From Pholiota molesta (taxonomy: Eukaryota > Basidiomycota > Agaricomycetes > Agaricales > Strophariaceae): a DNA stretch of 64,000 nucleotides. A model generated the notes under the pieces. That model made no database searches and was not told the DNA's origin. It saw only the letters and a list, made by a program, of their open reading frames with translations. Of this stretch, positions 1 through 11,790 are shown piece after piece. Where the stretch lies: NCBI GenBank assembly GCA_014925825.1, contig JACGCK010000091.1, positions 62,001-126,000 of the forward strand. Direction: 5' to 3'. Made by a program: the position numbers and the translations under genes. Each line of letters opens with the position of its first letter. Positions within the stretch are counted from its first letter, which is position 1.

Positions 1-1326
1 ACGGGACGCGTAAGGCTTTCTTCAAATTTATCATTACGTTTCCAGTCTGAAACTCAACACAGGATTCGCAAGAAATTCCTTGAGCTTGGATACGAACCAC
101 GGGACCTATCGAACCTCTCGTATGAAAAAGCATTCAATCAGGAGACTGCTCTGACCGATAGCGGTAAGTGATGCCTCTCGATTTTCCTTCATATCATTTT
201 AAAACTTTTTCTTTGATAGTCTGGAAACGGATACGCCCAATACTAGAACCTTGCGTTCAGAAGCGGAAGAACGAACTTCTCGCGAATCAAGTCGCGATTC
301 AATTACGCGATACAATGCTGACTCGTCGAAATATTGTCGAACAACTCTATTCCAGCTATAAAAGCACCATCCCTCCGCTTCAATGGAAGTACCTTCCGGC
401 AGTCGGGGAAATAATCAGAAAAGAACCTTTCAAGGCTCTCATATACGCGGAACTTGATGTGTCTGTTACCGTCGACAACATCAAGCCACTGATGCTCAAG
501 CTCCCCGAAGTAGTGACAGAGATTCAAGACGAGTTGAAAGCATTACTCGTTCATCAATTGACTCTTGCTTCGAGGGCCAACAAAATCCTACCCTCCAACT
601 GCCTTGATCTTGCTACGTCCGTATTTCACTGCAAAGGATCAGCCTGCAACTCTTCTATCTACGTAGTAGGCACCAATGATATTTTGTCTCACAACTGCGA
701 TATCGAGACTCGGAGCCATGGTGGCTATGTGGACCCGATATTGGGCGGTTCCGGGACTTCGTGGTGGATTTTCCTGCTGGGGAAACCGCGAGAGCGCTCG
801 TCCGTTGCGCAGGCCTCGACCCAAAGACAGCTCTTGCGTCTGAGATGTACGACAAAGACCTGCGTTTCGCTTGTGATGCTGCGTAAATGGCAGGTCTAAT
901 AATGGTATTCATGGCGTATGCCGTGAGTTTTCTCTGTTTGCTTCCTGCATGGATTTGCTGAACGAACGTTGATCTTTCTCTCGTAGTTATATCATTCATC
1001 AGCGCATAAGATTCTCTCCTTTGGCGTCGTTGAAAGATTGAATAACTGGCGCATTCTTTCGCGAGCTGAAACCGACTTCCTCAGAGAGAACGAGCTGGAA
1101 AGAAAATGGTTAGCGGCCAATTGGAGTTGTTCCCACTGCCCCATCGCTCTAGGTGAAAAAAAAATGAACCGCAAGGTTGTCGTTAAGCACGTCCAAACTG
1201 TGTACGTCGAGCCTTTTGATCATAGTAATTGTTAATCCATGTTTTCTTTAGGCATAAGATCAGTTCACCCACCGTTCCCACTGACCTATTTTTCTTCGAG
1301 AAGGTAGTGAAGCCATTTCGCATTTG
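1..1326 (+). pseudogene. F-box family protein, 3' part, decayed tandem copy (5' end outside window)
   Basis: This is the 3' part of a paralogue of the F-box gene at 1765-4760; exon order, intron positions and peptide match. Visible exons are about 1-8, 63-163, 220-922, 987-1201 and 1252-1326. The conserved run from WKRIRPILEP through QWKYLPAVGE to CLDLATSVFHC is intact. The frame then breaks near 740, where DFVVDFPAGE continues in another frame, and near 884, where ACDA must join CVNGRSN. Both breaks are repaired by one added base. The last exon stops at FFEKVVKPFRI, where the neighbour continues for about 55 residues. I infer a decaying copy, or one with sequencing errors and a natural truncation. 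The role would be substrate adaptor in an SCF ubiquitin ligase, if expressed. Confidence 0.7.
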
Positions 1327-1764
1327 AAGGTAAAGTAAGCCTTCGAATTCTATGGAATGTCAACTTATTTAATTGAATCTCAGACACTTAGACTCTATCG
1401 AAGATCCTGTGTGGGGCGCCCACTGGGGACCTTCGTAAAGTGGTTGAACGTCTTAATTGGTGTTGGACCAGCAACAATATATGATTCCTTAAAGATATAA
1501 AAACGGTACTCACCAAAAGCCCTGATCTAAGTTTGAAGCCTTTCTAAGGTCGTTTGTATATCAAATCTCAGGCCAAAACCAAGCCAAAACGAAAGAGTTG
1601 TCAATGTGCAATGTTCGGAGAAAAGGTCGATAGTACAGATAATTGTGTTCATTCCTGCCATTTCCATAATCCAGTTTTTTTTTACTAACTCGACTTCAAA
1701 GCCTTTCAAAGCCAAAGGTACATAAATCGACTCGATTTCTTGTCGATTTCGACTTTTGGCGGGA

Positions 1765-4760
1765 ATGTGGCGGAACTTCGAGGTGGACCGGGCCGGAGTA
1801 ATGGCCTGCTCAGTAACGCTTTCTTTATGTAAGATTTATGTACTTACATGTTGTCTCCGCTCACCACCATTCCGAAATCAGAGCTCTGAATCCGAAGGCT
1901 TGCCATGAGCAAAGAACCGCCGCCGCCGCCGCAGCTACGAGGTTGCAGCAAATATCTGCTGCTGCCGATGATTCCGATTCAGAGATGGGCTTTGACGACT
2001 CGGAGAACGCGTTGTCAGAGGAAGAAGGAAGCGACTACGGATCGCGTGAGTATTCTACGCGTCTTGCTGTTGCACTACACCATTACACGTATACTTATGC
2101 TTGAGAATGATCTCTCGAATCTCCCAGGACCCAAGACTAGCAAGAAAGGCGAACCACCCACTAAAAGAGCAAAATCATCAGTGACGTCGCCCCTGAAGAG
2201 AGCAGCAGCTCCCACGAAACGAGGAAAAAAGAGCCTCAGTCTGCTGCCAACGATGCCACTGGACGTATTATTTGAGGTATTGTTCTTTCATTCTATATCA
2301 TTTGACGCAACGACATCGATTGGTTGCTCACTCATCCTCATTCGCAGATCCTCGGCCAGCTTGCACCCAAGGACCTCCTGAATGTATCGCGCACCAACAA
2401 ACTTTTTCGCGAAACGCTTTTGGCAGCTAGCGCGAAGACGGTCTGGAAAAAAGCTTTGGAAGGCGCGGGTGCACCGGAGTGTCCGAGCGACTTGACGGAA
2501 CCACGATGGGCAAGGTTATTGTTCGGGACCTCCTGCGAGGTAAGTAGCTTCTCATCGTCTTGGGAGTGCTGTGCTAATCTTTACACTTATTCAAGAGCTG
2601 TGGGGCGAAGAATATTCAGAAAGTAGATTTTTACCTGAGGCGTCGTGTTTGTACGGCCTGCAAAAAGAAGCAGTGTGTCTATTTTCTGCCGTATATCGTT
2701 TTCTCTTCTATTCATCACGCTTCATAGTCTCCTAGTCAAATCGAAGGTCGCGGCGGCCTTCCCAGATTGTGACGACCTGACCCTTAGCCTCATATCGAGT
2801 ACAGATGGTAAGATACAAACTCACTTCATCTTGGATAATGTCACCTCAATAACTTATGCATTGCAGTCGGCGGATGGGCTCATGGCCATAGCAGCTCAAG
2901 CAAATTCTATTGGAAGTCAGATATCGAAGACATGATTCATACGCTGGCGACTTACAAGCAAAAGAAACACATGCGCATCCCTGGCGCTCAAAACGATTTA
3001 GCTACGTTCATGGCGCAGAGGATGGTGCTCGTGGAGGAAATCAAGTCGGTGAGTCCATACCCTCCTGGATTTGTATTATCTCACTCATAACCAATCGCAA
3101 GAACGGGAGCAAATTCGATGAATGGTTAGATGACGTCGCGTCAGGTCGACAGAATGAAAAGGAACAATCTATGAAACGTCGACATGAAGCGTATGTAGTT
3201 CTCATTTATATGAACATGTTTCAAGTCTGAAATGAATGCAGAATCCGCGCGAAATTTCTTGAGCTTGGATATGAAGCAGCGGACCTATCGTACCTCCAGC
3301 TTCAAAGAGCATATAATCAGAAGGCCCCTTGACTGATACCAGTAAGCTGTTTTCCTTTTGTCTTTCCTGTGTCATGTTCAAATTTCTATCAATAGTCTGG
3401 AAGCGGATTCGTCCAATTTTGGAACCTGGCGTCCAGAAACTGAAGAACGAACGTCTCATGAGGGAAATGCGCCGTACAATGAATGATCGTCGAAATCTCC
3501 TGAACGAACTCTGCACCAACTTCAAGAGTACCATCCCACCGCCTCAATGGAAGTACCTTCCGTCCATCATGGAACTCGGCGAAAAAGAACCTTTCAAGGC
3601 CCTTATAGAGGCGGGGCCTGAGGTGACACTCACTATCGACGATTTCACACCGCTCATGCCAAAGCTCCCCGGAGTAATCACAGAGATTCACGACGAAGTG
3701 AAGGCGCGTCTTACTCAGCAGCTTGCTGCGTTTCGGAGGCTGGGAAAGTTCTACCTGCTAACTGCCTCGACTTGGCCACGTCCGTCTTTTTCTGCGACCC
3801 AGGGAATCCCTGCAAGTCTGACGGCTATGTGGCTGGCACCGACAGCATTGTTTCGCACAACTGCGGGGTCGATACGCGCCCTCCTACTCCCATCAGTCCC
3901 TTCTACATAGGGTACATAAACGACAACTGGGACTGTTCCCGGAACTTTGTGGTGCATCCCGCTGCTGTTGTCACTGCGAAGGCTCTCGTCCGCTGCGCGG
4001 GTCTGGACCCGGAGAAGGCGCTTGCGTCTGAGATGGACCGCAAAGACCTGCGCTTCGCCTGTAACCTCTGCGTCAATCGGAAGCCCCATGGGTATTCGTG
4101 GCGTACTGCGGTGAGTTTTCTTCTTTCTTCTTCCTGCATGGATATGCTGAACGAGTATTTTGACTTTATTTTTTTAGTTATCTCATGCGCGGCTGCATTC
4201 AGATTCAACCCCTGATAATGCTAATAGCTGGCGCGTTCTCTCGCCAGCTGAAACCGCCTTCCTCAAAGAGAACGAGCGGAAAGACCCAAAATGGTCGCAG
4301 CCCAACTGGAGCTGCGCCCGCTGTCCCATCGCGCTTGAAGGCCTGCACCGCGACGTTGTCGTTCAGCACGTCCAAACCGAGTACGGGGCGCCTTTCTAAC
4401 GTTAATGGTAGCCCTCATCGAACTGATGTTTTTCTCCTAGGCACGGAATCGGGTCGCCCGCGGATCCCGCTGATCTGTTCTACTTCGAGAAGGTGGTGAC
4501 GCCGTTCAGGCAGCCGGACGCGATCCTGTATGCGCCGCCGACGGTGGAGACGTGCAATGCCGTGTGTTTGGTGTGTGCGTCGGGCAGCCAGTCCGCGAAG
4601 GCAAGGAATCGGCTCTTCTTTAAGCAGGGCGTGATCGCGCATATCAAGGACAAGTGAGTTTCCCGCGTGTCTGTGCGATTAGCTGGAATAACTGGATTTC
4701 CTTAGACATGCTGTGCCGATTCCTGTGGAGGGCAGGCACTGGGGTCGGAAAGGCAGATGA
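1765..4760 (+). CDS. F-box protein with cysteine-rich C-terminal half (two apparent frameshifts)
   Basis: The exons I can join are 1884-2045, 2128-2276, 2348-2539, 2596-2672, 2728-2807, 2867-3048, 3102-3190, 3242-3341, 3396-4110, 4178-4380, 4441-4653 and 4706-4760. The start is uncertain: ATG 1765 with a GTAAGA donor at 1829 is my best guess. An acidic and basic N-terminus (SDSEMGFDDSE) is followed by an F-box (MPLDVLFEILGQLAPKDLLN) and a Cys-rich motif (SCGAKN...CTACKKK). The C-terminal half carries further CxxC-type pairs (CNLC, CARC, CLVC). F-box proteins are known to link Skp1 to targets for ubiquitination. Oddities: the frame reaches TGA near 3329 and shifts again near 3735; a one-base insertion at each restores the paralogue's frame. 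Confident as to family, unsure whether it is functional. Confidence 0.65.
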
Positions 4761-5372
4761 ATGTTCGACCTGGCCGAGAACTCTTTCTGCGGCCGCCATT
4801 CAACATCTTGAAGGTTATACGTCTTGAAGGTTACCCCCATTTCATTCTCTTGAATCGTGTACATACGGTGTACATAACTAATATCTTGTCCTTCTATCTT
4901 GTCGCCATCTTTTGGCCTGTTCAATATTTCCTTTTGCCCATCCTATATCATTTTCCTTGTTCATTATTGCGGCATCTAAAGTCCGAGTATCTATCTTTCG
5001 ACCGTAATTATACCATATCGATGTATATAATCTTATATTTCATTCTTGTTATATATTACACACTTCGCTACTGTCCTCATATACACTTTACAAACATGAT
5101 ACTGCTTTTCGCTCAGTTCTATATGCGTTCAGCGATATTCATGCATGAAATCAAGGTGGGTAGGCGTAGGCCAGTTGCGTGACTACGGGCATCCGTATGT
5201 CCTGGAATGTTTCCACTTGAGCGACGCAGCACCAACAACGTAACGGTACCCCACAGCCAGAGAGTATCAAAAACACCTCTTCATATCTCGGGACGTTTTC
5301 ACATAACGTTTTCACAAACGATGATCAGACAACGCTACAACCGCGGCAGAGGACGGCCACCGCATCACCCCT
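4761..5372. other. Intergenic, convergent gene tails
   Basis: This lies between the 3' ends of the F-box gene (+) and the hypothetical gene (-). It is AT-rich to about 5150 with only short chance ORFs. I see no RNA gene, repeat or conserved coding segment. Confidence 0.5.
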
Positions 5373-6393
5373 TCACGCATCCCACTCCTTCTCCACCTCC
5401 GGATGCTCCTCATAGTCCCACTTCCCCTTCAGCATCCGCCAGAACGCCCCATCCTGCTCCTGCACGACCGGCAGCGCGCACGCGTAGTACAGCGGGCGCT
5501 CCGCCCACAGGGGGTCCCAGTTCCGCGCCGCCGCCTCCGCCTGGTCGTGGTACCCGCACGCGACGGGCAGCTTGAACACCTGCGCGCGCAGGCCGAAGAG
5601 CGCGGCGGGCTGCGGAGTTTTGGAGGGGTCGAAGTGCCCGCAGGTTATCCAGAACGCCTGTGCCACGCGAGAAAAACATAAACGGATCAGTGGATCTCTC
5701 CCAACCCGCGGCACGGACGAGAGGAGAGAGAAGACGCACCAGGCCCCACTCCGCGAACCGCTTCGTGAGCGCGGCGAAGCGCTCGCGGCGGCGCCGCCCG
5801 AGCACGACCTCCCGCGTCCACTTGCACACGCGCAGCAGCTCGCGCGGCGCGACGTCCTCCGCCGCCGCGCGCCGCACGATCTCCTCGACCAGCTCCGCCG
5901 GCAGCCTCACTTTCCCCCCCCCTCCGTCGTCGTCGTCGTCCTCCTCCGTGCGGAAATCCGGCACCTCCGGCGGCGCGCGCTCCAGGGAGCTCTCCCCCAC
6001 GAGCTCGATGCGCAGGTACGCGGGGACGAGCCCGTGCCGCGCCGTCCACCCCCTCCGCGTCCACGCGCGCGTCGACTGCAGGAGCTTCGGCATCGTCCCG
6101 TACAGCGCGGCCTCGTCCATGTCCTCCATCCCCAGCGGGCCGTCGCGCCCCAGCCTCCACGTGAACTCCTGCGTCGCCTGCGCGGCGACGGGGCCGGCGT
6201 GTGCGCTGGGGAAGGTCGTGTAGGAGGAGGACAGGGTGCCGGTGCCGTCGGGGCGCAGGGCGATGGTCTCGGGGAGGAGGTGGTGCGAGGCGGGGTCGGG
6301 GTTCGTCCAGGTGCGGCAGACGGTGGTGGCGATGTAGCGCGAGGAGCGGGAAGAGAGGTCGCAGATGTGCTCTGTGGGGATCGGGACGAACAT
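5373..6393 (-). CDS. Hypothetical basidiomycete protein with F-box-like helix motif
   Basis: Two exons, 6393-5740 and 5657-5373, are joined by an intron with donor GTGCGT and acceptor CACAG; the product is about 312 aa. I chose ATG 6393 (MFVPIPTEH) because the longer frame upstream has no ATG. Residues 1-95 look like a beta-rich domain (TWTNPDP, EFTWRLG). An acidic and glycine linker (EDDDDDGGGG) follows. Then comes an F-box-like stretch, LPAELVEEIVRRA then PRELLRVCKWTREVV. The second exon (FWITCGHFDP, RPLYYACALPVV) looks globular. I know no function. The coding DNA is extremely GC-rich, which creates long shadow frames on the other strand. Structure is well supported, the F-box-like label only weakly. 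Confidence 0.72.
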
Positions 6394-7083
6394 GGTTTTC
6401 GTTAGCTGGGAGGTACGTGGCGAGCTTATAAAGGAGCACTGCGCATGCCGCAGGATGACAGCATTCAATATTCAGGACGGTGGTATGCACCGCTTTTTCA
6501 AATCGGAGCTCATGGAAACGGGCAGCATCAGACGATTGATGATTACGGAGGAAAGGAGGCTGGAGGAGGTCGGCCGGCATCCGCCGCGCCGATCCGGAAC
6601 GAGCCCCTATGTCATGGACAGTGTCATCCACACTTCAAAGCTTCAAAGTTCAAACAGTTCAACCAATGGTAAGCAATGGATAATCATGAGTTCAAGCTAC
6701 AGGAATTTCGAAACTGCTTTGTTGGCTTTCTAAGACGCATCGACAATCTTCACATCTATATTTACTCTTTGCGCAGAGGAAGAGGAAGAGGGGATATGCC
6801 GCGACCTTCATTGTGGCATACTGACTTAGTACAAGACACGGTGTTCAAGTATTCAATAGTAGCGCAGAATAGCGGCCAGTACCTCTCAGGCGGCGTTTTC
6901 ATCAGCCTCTCAAATGAACGTTCAGACCATCGGTGTTTACTTTACCATTTGCCACGTAGTAAGTGCTCCCATCGCGACGCATCGCATACGATTTTCAGCA
7001 GAACAAAGCTAACGAAATCATAAATAGATAAGTACATACAACACACATCTAGCATCCAACAAGAAACCACACAAAAAACCGGC
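6394..7083. other. Intergenic, no gene seen
   Basis: This lies upstream of the minus-strand gene starting at 6393 and downstream of the one ending at 7084. Only short ORFs without conserved motifs occur here. It probably holds the promoter of the 5373-6393 gene. Confidence 0.45.
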
Positions 7084-8569
7084 TCAAAAATCGCTCGGTT
7101 TCCGCAGCCTCGCCTCCAACCTTAACCGCAGCGTCTCGTCCGCCGAACCTCCACTGGGTTTACCGGTCAGCAGCTGACGCGATGCAAAGGAGGAGGAGGA
7201 GGAGGAGGAGGAGGGAATGGTAATACGGACCTGTACTGCAGACCGGCGAACGCGGGCGCGCCGTCCAGCGGGACGAGCACTTGCGTCGCGGCCACGCCGT
7301 TCCGAGGCGCTTCGAGCATCTGTTTGGAACGCACTTGTAGGCCGTCGGGCGTGGCTATCAGACATCACGGCGCGCGTGAGATAAGATAAGGGTGCGTCCA
7401 GATCATGAAAGCGTACCTTGCGGCGTCGTGTCTTCGCCGGGCGGCGGCGAGAGCGAGAGCGTGGCGTCGAGCCAGGTCGGCGGGGAGGGCGCGCGGAGGG
7501 AGAGGGCGATGCACCACGACCCCGGGGGCGGGCCGTACCACGCGCCGTCGGGGATGATCAGCAGCGCGAAGCGCCATATCCTATCTTCAAAGTTCACGCG
7601 GTACCCATTCAGCACCCGTGCTTAAAAGACGGCCAGAGACGATTCAAAGGAAAGAAAAAAGACGTACTCCGCGCCACAAACTCCAGCCCGATCTCCTTCG
7701 CGATCATCATCCGTTTATGGTACTGCGGCACCGCGACCCGCACCGCGAACGCACCTTCCGCGCCCGCGAGGAGCTCGACCGCGACGTCGTCCGGGGGGAG
7801 ACCGCCGCCGAGGAGGAGCTGGTCCGTGCCGGACGGGGAGGCGACGTGCGGGCGGAGGCGCTGGAACATGGCCTGGTCGCCCGTCGCCAGGCACGCGAGG
7901 CGGAGCTCCGCGACCGTTGCGGGGGTGAGGGGCGTGCAGCGGGCGAGCATGGCGCCTACGAGGTCGCCCTCCTGCCCTGCGTCGTCGTCTTCTGGGTCGG
8001 AGGTGTCGGTTTCGGGTCGTGCGCGCTTGACGATGGCCCAGTATAAAGGGGAATGGCTCTCGATGAACGGATCCGTAAGGATTTCGGAGAGCGCGATCCC
8101 GTGCGACGCGCAGACGTCCGCGCAGCTCCCGAGGACGCCGCGCGCGGCGGGCGAGCCCGCGCTGTGGTCGCGCACCAGGTCGCGCACGAGCCGAGGACGG
8201 TCGTGCGCACCTCGGCCTGCGTGCGCGCGGACGCCGCTGCCGGGCCCCCCGCGCCCGACGCGGAGCCGGCGAACTGGAACCAGCTCTTCTTGGTCTTGAG
8301 GCTCGCGGTGGAGGAGGCGCTCTGCGTGCGTCTGTGGCCCTTGCCCGCGGGCGGGGGAGGCGGCGGGGGGCGGAACGGGGGCGGGGAGAGGGAGGGGGCG
8401 GGGGGTCCGCGGGGAGCATGATGGGCTGGGAGGCGGGGGCGGGGCCGTGCATGGTGTGTGCGAGGGACTCGAGGAGGGTGGCGGTGGCGGTGAGGGTGTC
8501 GTAGGCGGGGGGCGCATCGGGCAGGGGGGATTGCGGGATGGTGGACAGAGCTTCCTTCTCTGACGACAT
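7084..8569 (-). CDS. Hypothetical proline-rich protein with conserved C-terminal region (two apparent frameshifts)
   Basis: Exons 8569-7668, 7620-7417, 7354-7231 and 7153-7084 splice in consistent phases. The start is ATG 8569 (MSSEKEALSTIPQ). A disordered Pro-rich N-terminus is followed by KTKKSWFQFAGSASG. Next is LVRDLVRDHSAGSP, then CADVCASHGIALSEIL, SPLYWAIVKR and AELRLACLATGDQAMF, and later RIWRFALLIIPDGAW. The middle reads like a small helical repeat (ankyrin-like) region, which is inference. The frame must change once in the poly-Pro/G tract (about 8360-8410) and once near 8190. Both need one extra base, and the summed exon length agrees with exactly two missing bases. Intron 3 contains a (GGA)n run. 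Function unknown. Confidence 0.65.
7191..7214. repeat. GGA microsatellite in an intron
   Basis: About eight GGA units lie inside the last intron of the 7084-8569 gene. Confidence 0.85.
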
Positions 8570-9171
8570 GGGGGGTGGATCTGGGTCAGTAGGCGGCGGA
8601 GGGTCAGTAGGAGGTGGTAGATAGACGGGAAGGCGGGTAGCAGACGCCCCTGAAACTGATGGGCGTGCCGAGTATCCGGCAGGCCTGTGGTTTGGTTTCG
8701 TGTGCGAAGCCAAACACAGGAACGCGCTCTTGCCACTGCCATCTGGCATCTGAATCGACGCTCGACTGCGGCCACCGCTGTATTCCGTCCCTCTCCTCTA
8801 TTATCGAATTTGACGAACTGGAATACTTGGCAAATGTAAGCGAAACACAATACCTTGTCTTCATCTAATTGCCGACTCAATATAGAAGGAATTTCTTCTT
8901 CAGCTTGTTTACGATGTCGTTGCGTCTTGGGAGACCTGGAATTCTGCTCATCTCAGTATCATGTTAGTCGAAACGCGAGCATTGCACCAAAATGGCGTAC
9001 CCAGTATCCCACCTTTATCGATCTGCTGCGATGACGCCATACATACAACAACACATACGTGACCATCCGATTTCAAAACCCTATAAGTAACGGACCGCCC
9101 CGCCTCCCGCGCTTCCCTCCCAATCCCAACTACTTCCCAATCTCCACCACTTCCCAATCCCAACCAGTACC
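8570..9171. promoter_or_regulatory. Divergent intergenic region between hypothetical gene (-) and aldo/keto reductase (+)
   Basis: This 600-bp stretch separates two gene starts facing away from each other. A TATA-like CCTATAAGTA lies near 9081, about 90 bp before the reductase ATG, followed by a C/T-rich leader typical of fungal 5'UTRs. No other feature was recognised. Confidence 0.45.
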
Positions 9172-10334
9172 ATGACCATCCAATCCGCCCCCGCGTTCCC
9201 CCTCCTCGACGGCACCACCATCCCCTGGCTCGCCTGGGGCAACGGGACGGGCAACGCCAAGAAGACCGCCATCGAGTCCGGCGCGCTCGCGCTGCAGGCC
9301 GGCATCCGCCACATCGACACCGCCCAGATCTACGAGAACGAGGCGGAGACCGGCGAGGCGATCCGCGCGTCCGCCGTCCCGCGCGAGGCCGTCTACGTCA
9401 CCTCCAAACGTACGTCGTCTTCTTCTTCCCCACAGCGCATCCGCATATACGCTGCGCATATACTAACCCTGACGCGTCTCTTTGTCCAGTGTCCGCAGGC
9501 CCGAACAACGCCCCCGTCCCCGTCGACCAGATCGCCGCGTCCGTGCAGGCCTCGCTCGACCGGCTCGGCTTCGTCCCGGACCTGTACCTCATCCACAACC
9601 CCTTCGTCGCGCCGGAGGGCGAGCTGCAGGCGGCGTGGCGGGTGCTCGAGGACCTCAAGGACCAGGGCAGGCTGCGGAGCATCGGCGTGAGCAACTTCCG
9701 CCCGCAGGATTTGGAGGCGGTGCTCGCCGGCGCGAAGCACAAGCCCGTCGTCAACCAGGTACGTGCCAGTCGCACTCCTCATCCCGCCCCCATCACCGTC
9801 CATGGATTGACGCTGACGCGCGTCACGATAGATCGAATACCACCCCTACGTCCTCGCGCACCTCGCGCCCCTGCTCGACCTCCAAAACAAACACAGCATC
9901 CGCACGGAGTCCTACGGCGCGCTCACCCCGCTCCTCCGGCACCCGACCGGCGGCCCGCTCAAGCCCGTGCTCGCGCGCATCGCCGCGCGCCTCTCCGCGG
10001 CCCTCGGCAAACCGATCGACGCCGCCACGGTGCTCCTGCTCTGGGTCAGGGCGCAGGGCGTGGTCGCTGTGACGGCGAGCGGGGACCCGGGGCGGATCAA
10101 GGCGCTAGGGGAGGTCGCGACGCTACCGGACCTATTGACGGCGGAGGAGGTGGAGGAGATTACGCGGGTGGGGAGGGGGGTGCATTTTAGGTATTATGTG
10201 CGTGGTTTTTTTTTTCTTGGGTGTCTGTTCGTGGTGCGCGGTGGCTGATTTGCGTTTTTTTTTTTTGGTAGACGGAGCATATGGAGAAGGATTTCCCGCT
10301 GCCGGACCTCCCTAGCGACCTCCCTAGCCAATAG
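9172..10334 (+). CDS. Aldo/keto reductase family protein
   Basis: Exons 9172-9409, 9490-9758, 9832-10197 and 10272-10334 give about 311 aa with matching phases. The AKR catalytic tetrad is visible: Asp and Tyr in HIDTAQIYENE, Lys in VYVTSKL and His in LYLIHNP. GVSNFRPQDLEAVL and NQIEYHPY are typical AKR barrel segments. The family performs NAD(P)H-dependent reduction of carbonyls in the cytosol; the substrate cannot be told. The tail HFRYYTEHMEKDFPLPDLP comes from the tiny last exon. The gene faces the kinase-like gene at 11503-12958, and its last intron, last exon and 3' flank are repeated three more times between the two genes. Coding sequence is GC-rich and intact. Confidence 0.9.
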
Positions 10335-11790
10335 GCTGTTGCTCGGGCCCGTGTGGTGGAGAAGAGAAAGGAAAGCGAGTGATGGTCCTCTGTAACTGTA
10401 CGCTCATGGCTTGTAAAGATTATCCAATATAAGCCCGTATCTTCTCAAAAAAGTCATGAGTGCATGTTTTCGTTATTTCTCGCCGTCGCTCAGCTTCAGC
10501 GTGTCGGATTGGATCTGCATTTTGGGCGGTATGTGCGTGGTTTTCCTTTGATATGTCTCGTGCGCGATCTGATTCGCCTTCTGTAGATGGAGAACATGGA
10601 GGAGGCGTTCCCGCTTCCCAACCTTTCTCGATCCTTGTGGTACAAAAAGAAAGCAAGTGGCTCCCCTTCTATAACTGTACTCTCATGGCTAGTACAGGAT
10701 ATCCTCAATGTAAGCCCGCTGCGACCTTGTTATTCAGTAAACCAAGGATGATCGATATCCGCCTCTGGCATGAGGCAAGAATAACATAAAAAAGCATCAG
10801 TGTATGGTTTCGGTGCTATTTCTCATTGTCGATCTAGCTGGCGAAATGCTCAGTATCTGTAGGAAACCACCAGCCGCTGAGCGTGGGTCATCTGTGCGTA
10901 CTTTCTCATTGTTCTCAAGCTCGATAGCTAATTCGCGTTCTGCAGACGAAGAACATGGATGAGAAGTTTCCGCTACTACCCTTCCTAGCCTAATAATTTA
11001 TTGCCTCAGTGTGTGGTAAAAAAAGCAAGTGCTGTCTTATTCTGATATAAGAACGCATTTCGATGCCAGACGCTACGATCGAGTTATTCAGTAAACCAAG
11101 GATGATCGATAACCGCCTCTGGCCGTGCACGATCCCTCTCAATGACTCCCCAGCGATGAGGCAAGAAAAAATAATTCATCAGTGCATGTTTCCGTACCAT
11201 TTCTCGTTGTCGATCGTGCTGGCGAAAGGCTCAGAGTCTGTAGGGAACCACTGGCCGCTGAGCGTGGGGTCCTATGTGCGTAGTTTCTCATTGTTCTCAT
11301 GCTCGATAGCTAATTCGCCTTCTGCAGACGGAGAACATGGAGGAGGAACTCGCGCTACCAGTCTTCCTGGCCAATAATTTACTGCCTCAGTGTGTGGCAA
11401 AGAAAAGCAAGTGACGTCCCTCTCCAAACACTGCACGCGCATGGCTTATACAGAATATTCCTGATATAAGAACGTATTTCGATATCAGACGATACGACGG
11501 AGCTATTCAGTAAACCAAGGATGATCGATAACCGCCTCTGGCCGCGCACGATCCTCCGGTTGAATCCGCAGCAACGAGGCCAGGAACGCCGTCGCCCCGG
11601 GGACGTCGCTCTTCTCCAGCCGTCTCTCCAACAGAAATTCCAGTGTCGTTGGGTAATAGTTCGTCTCGATCCGCAGGGCTCCTAATTTTATCAGAACTCA
11701 TCAGTGCATGTTTTGGCTTCCGCGCTATCCCGCCGCCGCCGCCGATTTACCCTGGCGGGCGAAAGAGTTGAGACGCACCGTCTTCCGTGA
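10195..11790. repeat. Tandem duplication of the joined tails of two convergent genes
   Basis: Four AKR-tail copies (last intron, last exon, 3' flank) begin near 10195 (the gene itself), 10529, 10892 and 11273, each with TGTGCGT at its start and a GAAC/GCAT ATGGA exon core. Each is followed by a copy of the kinase-like gene's tail in reverse. The block TTCAGTAAACCAAGGATGAT, which encodes the kinase C-terminus HPWFTE plus stop on the minus strand, occurs near 10731, 11085 and 11506. Units are about 334, 363 and 381 bp and partly diverged; the first kinase-tail copy has lost the coding end. I infer successive duplications of the convergent intergenic region. Confidence 0.85.

Noticed and set aside
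5572..6405. 277-codon plus-strand ORF
   Set aside because: Antisense of the spliced hypothetical gene at 5373-6393, whose exons splice in phase.
8150..8220. Programmed ribosomal frameshifting
   Set aside because: No slippery heptamer with a downstream pseudoknot could be argued at the several break sites; base loss is simpler.
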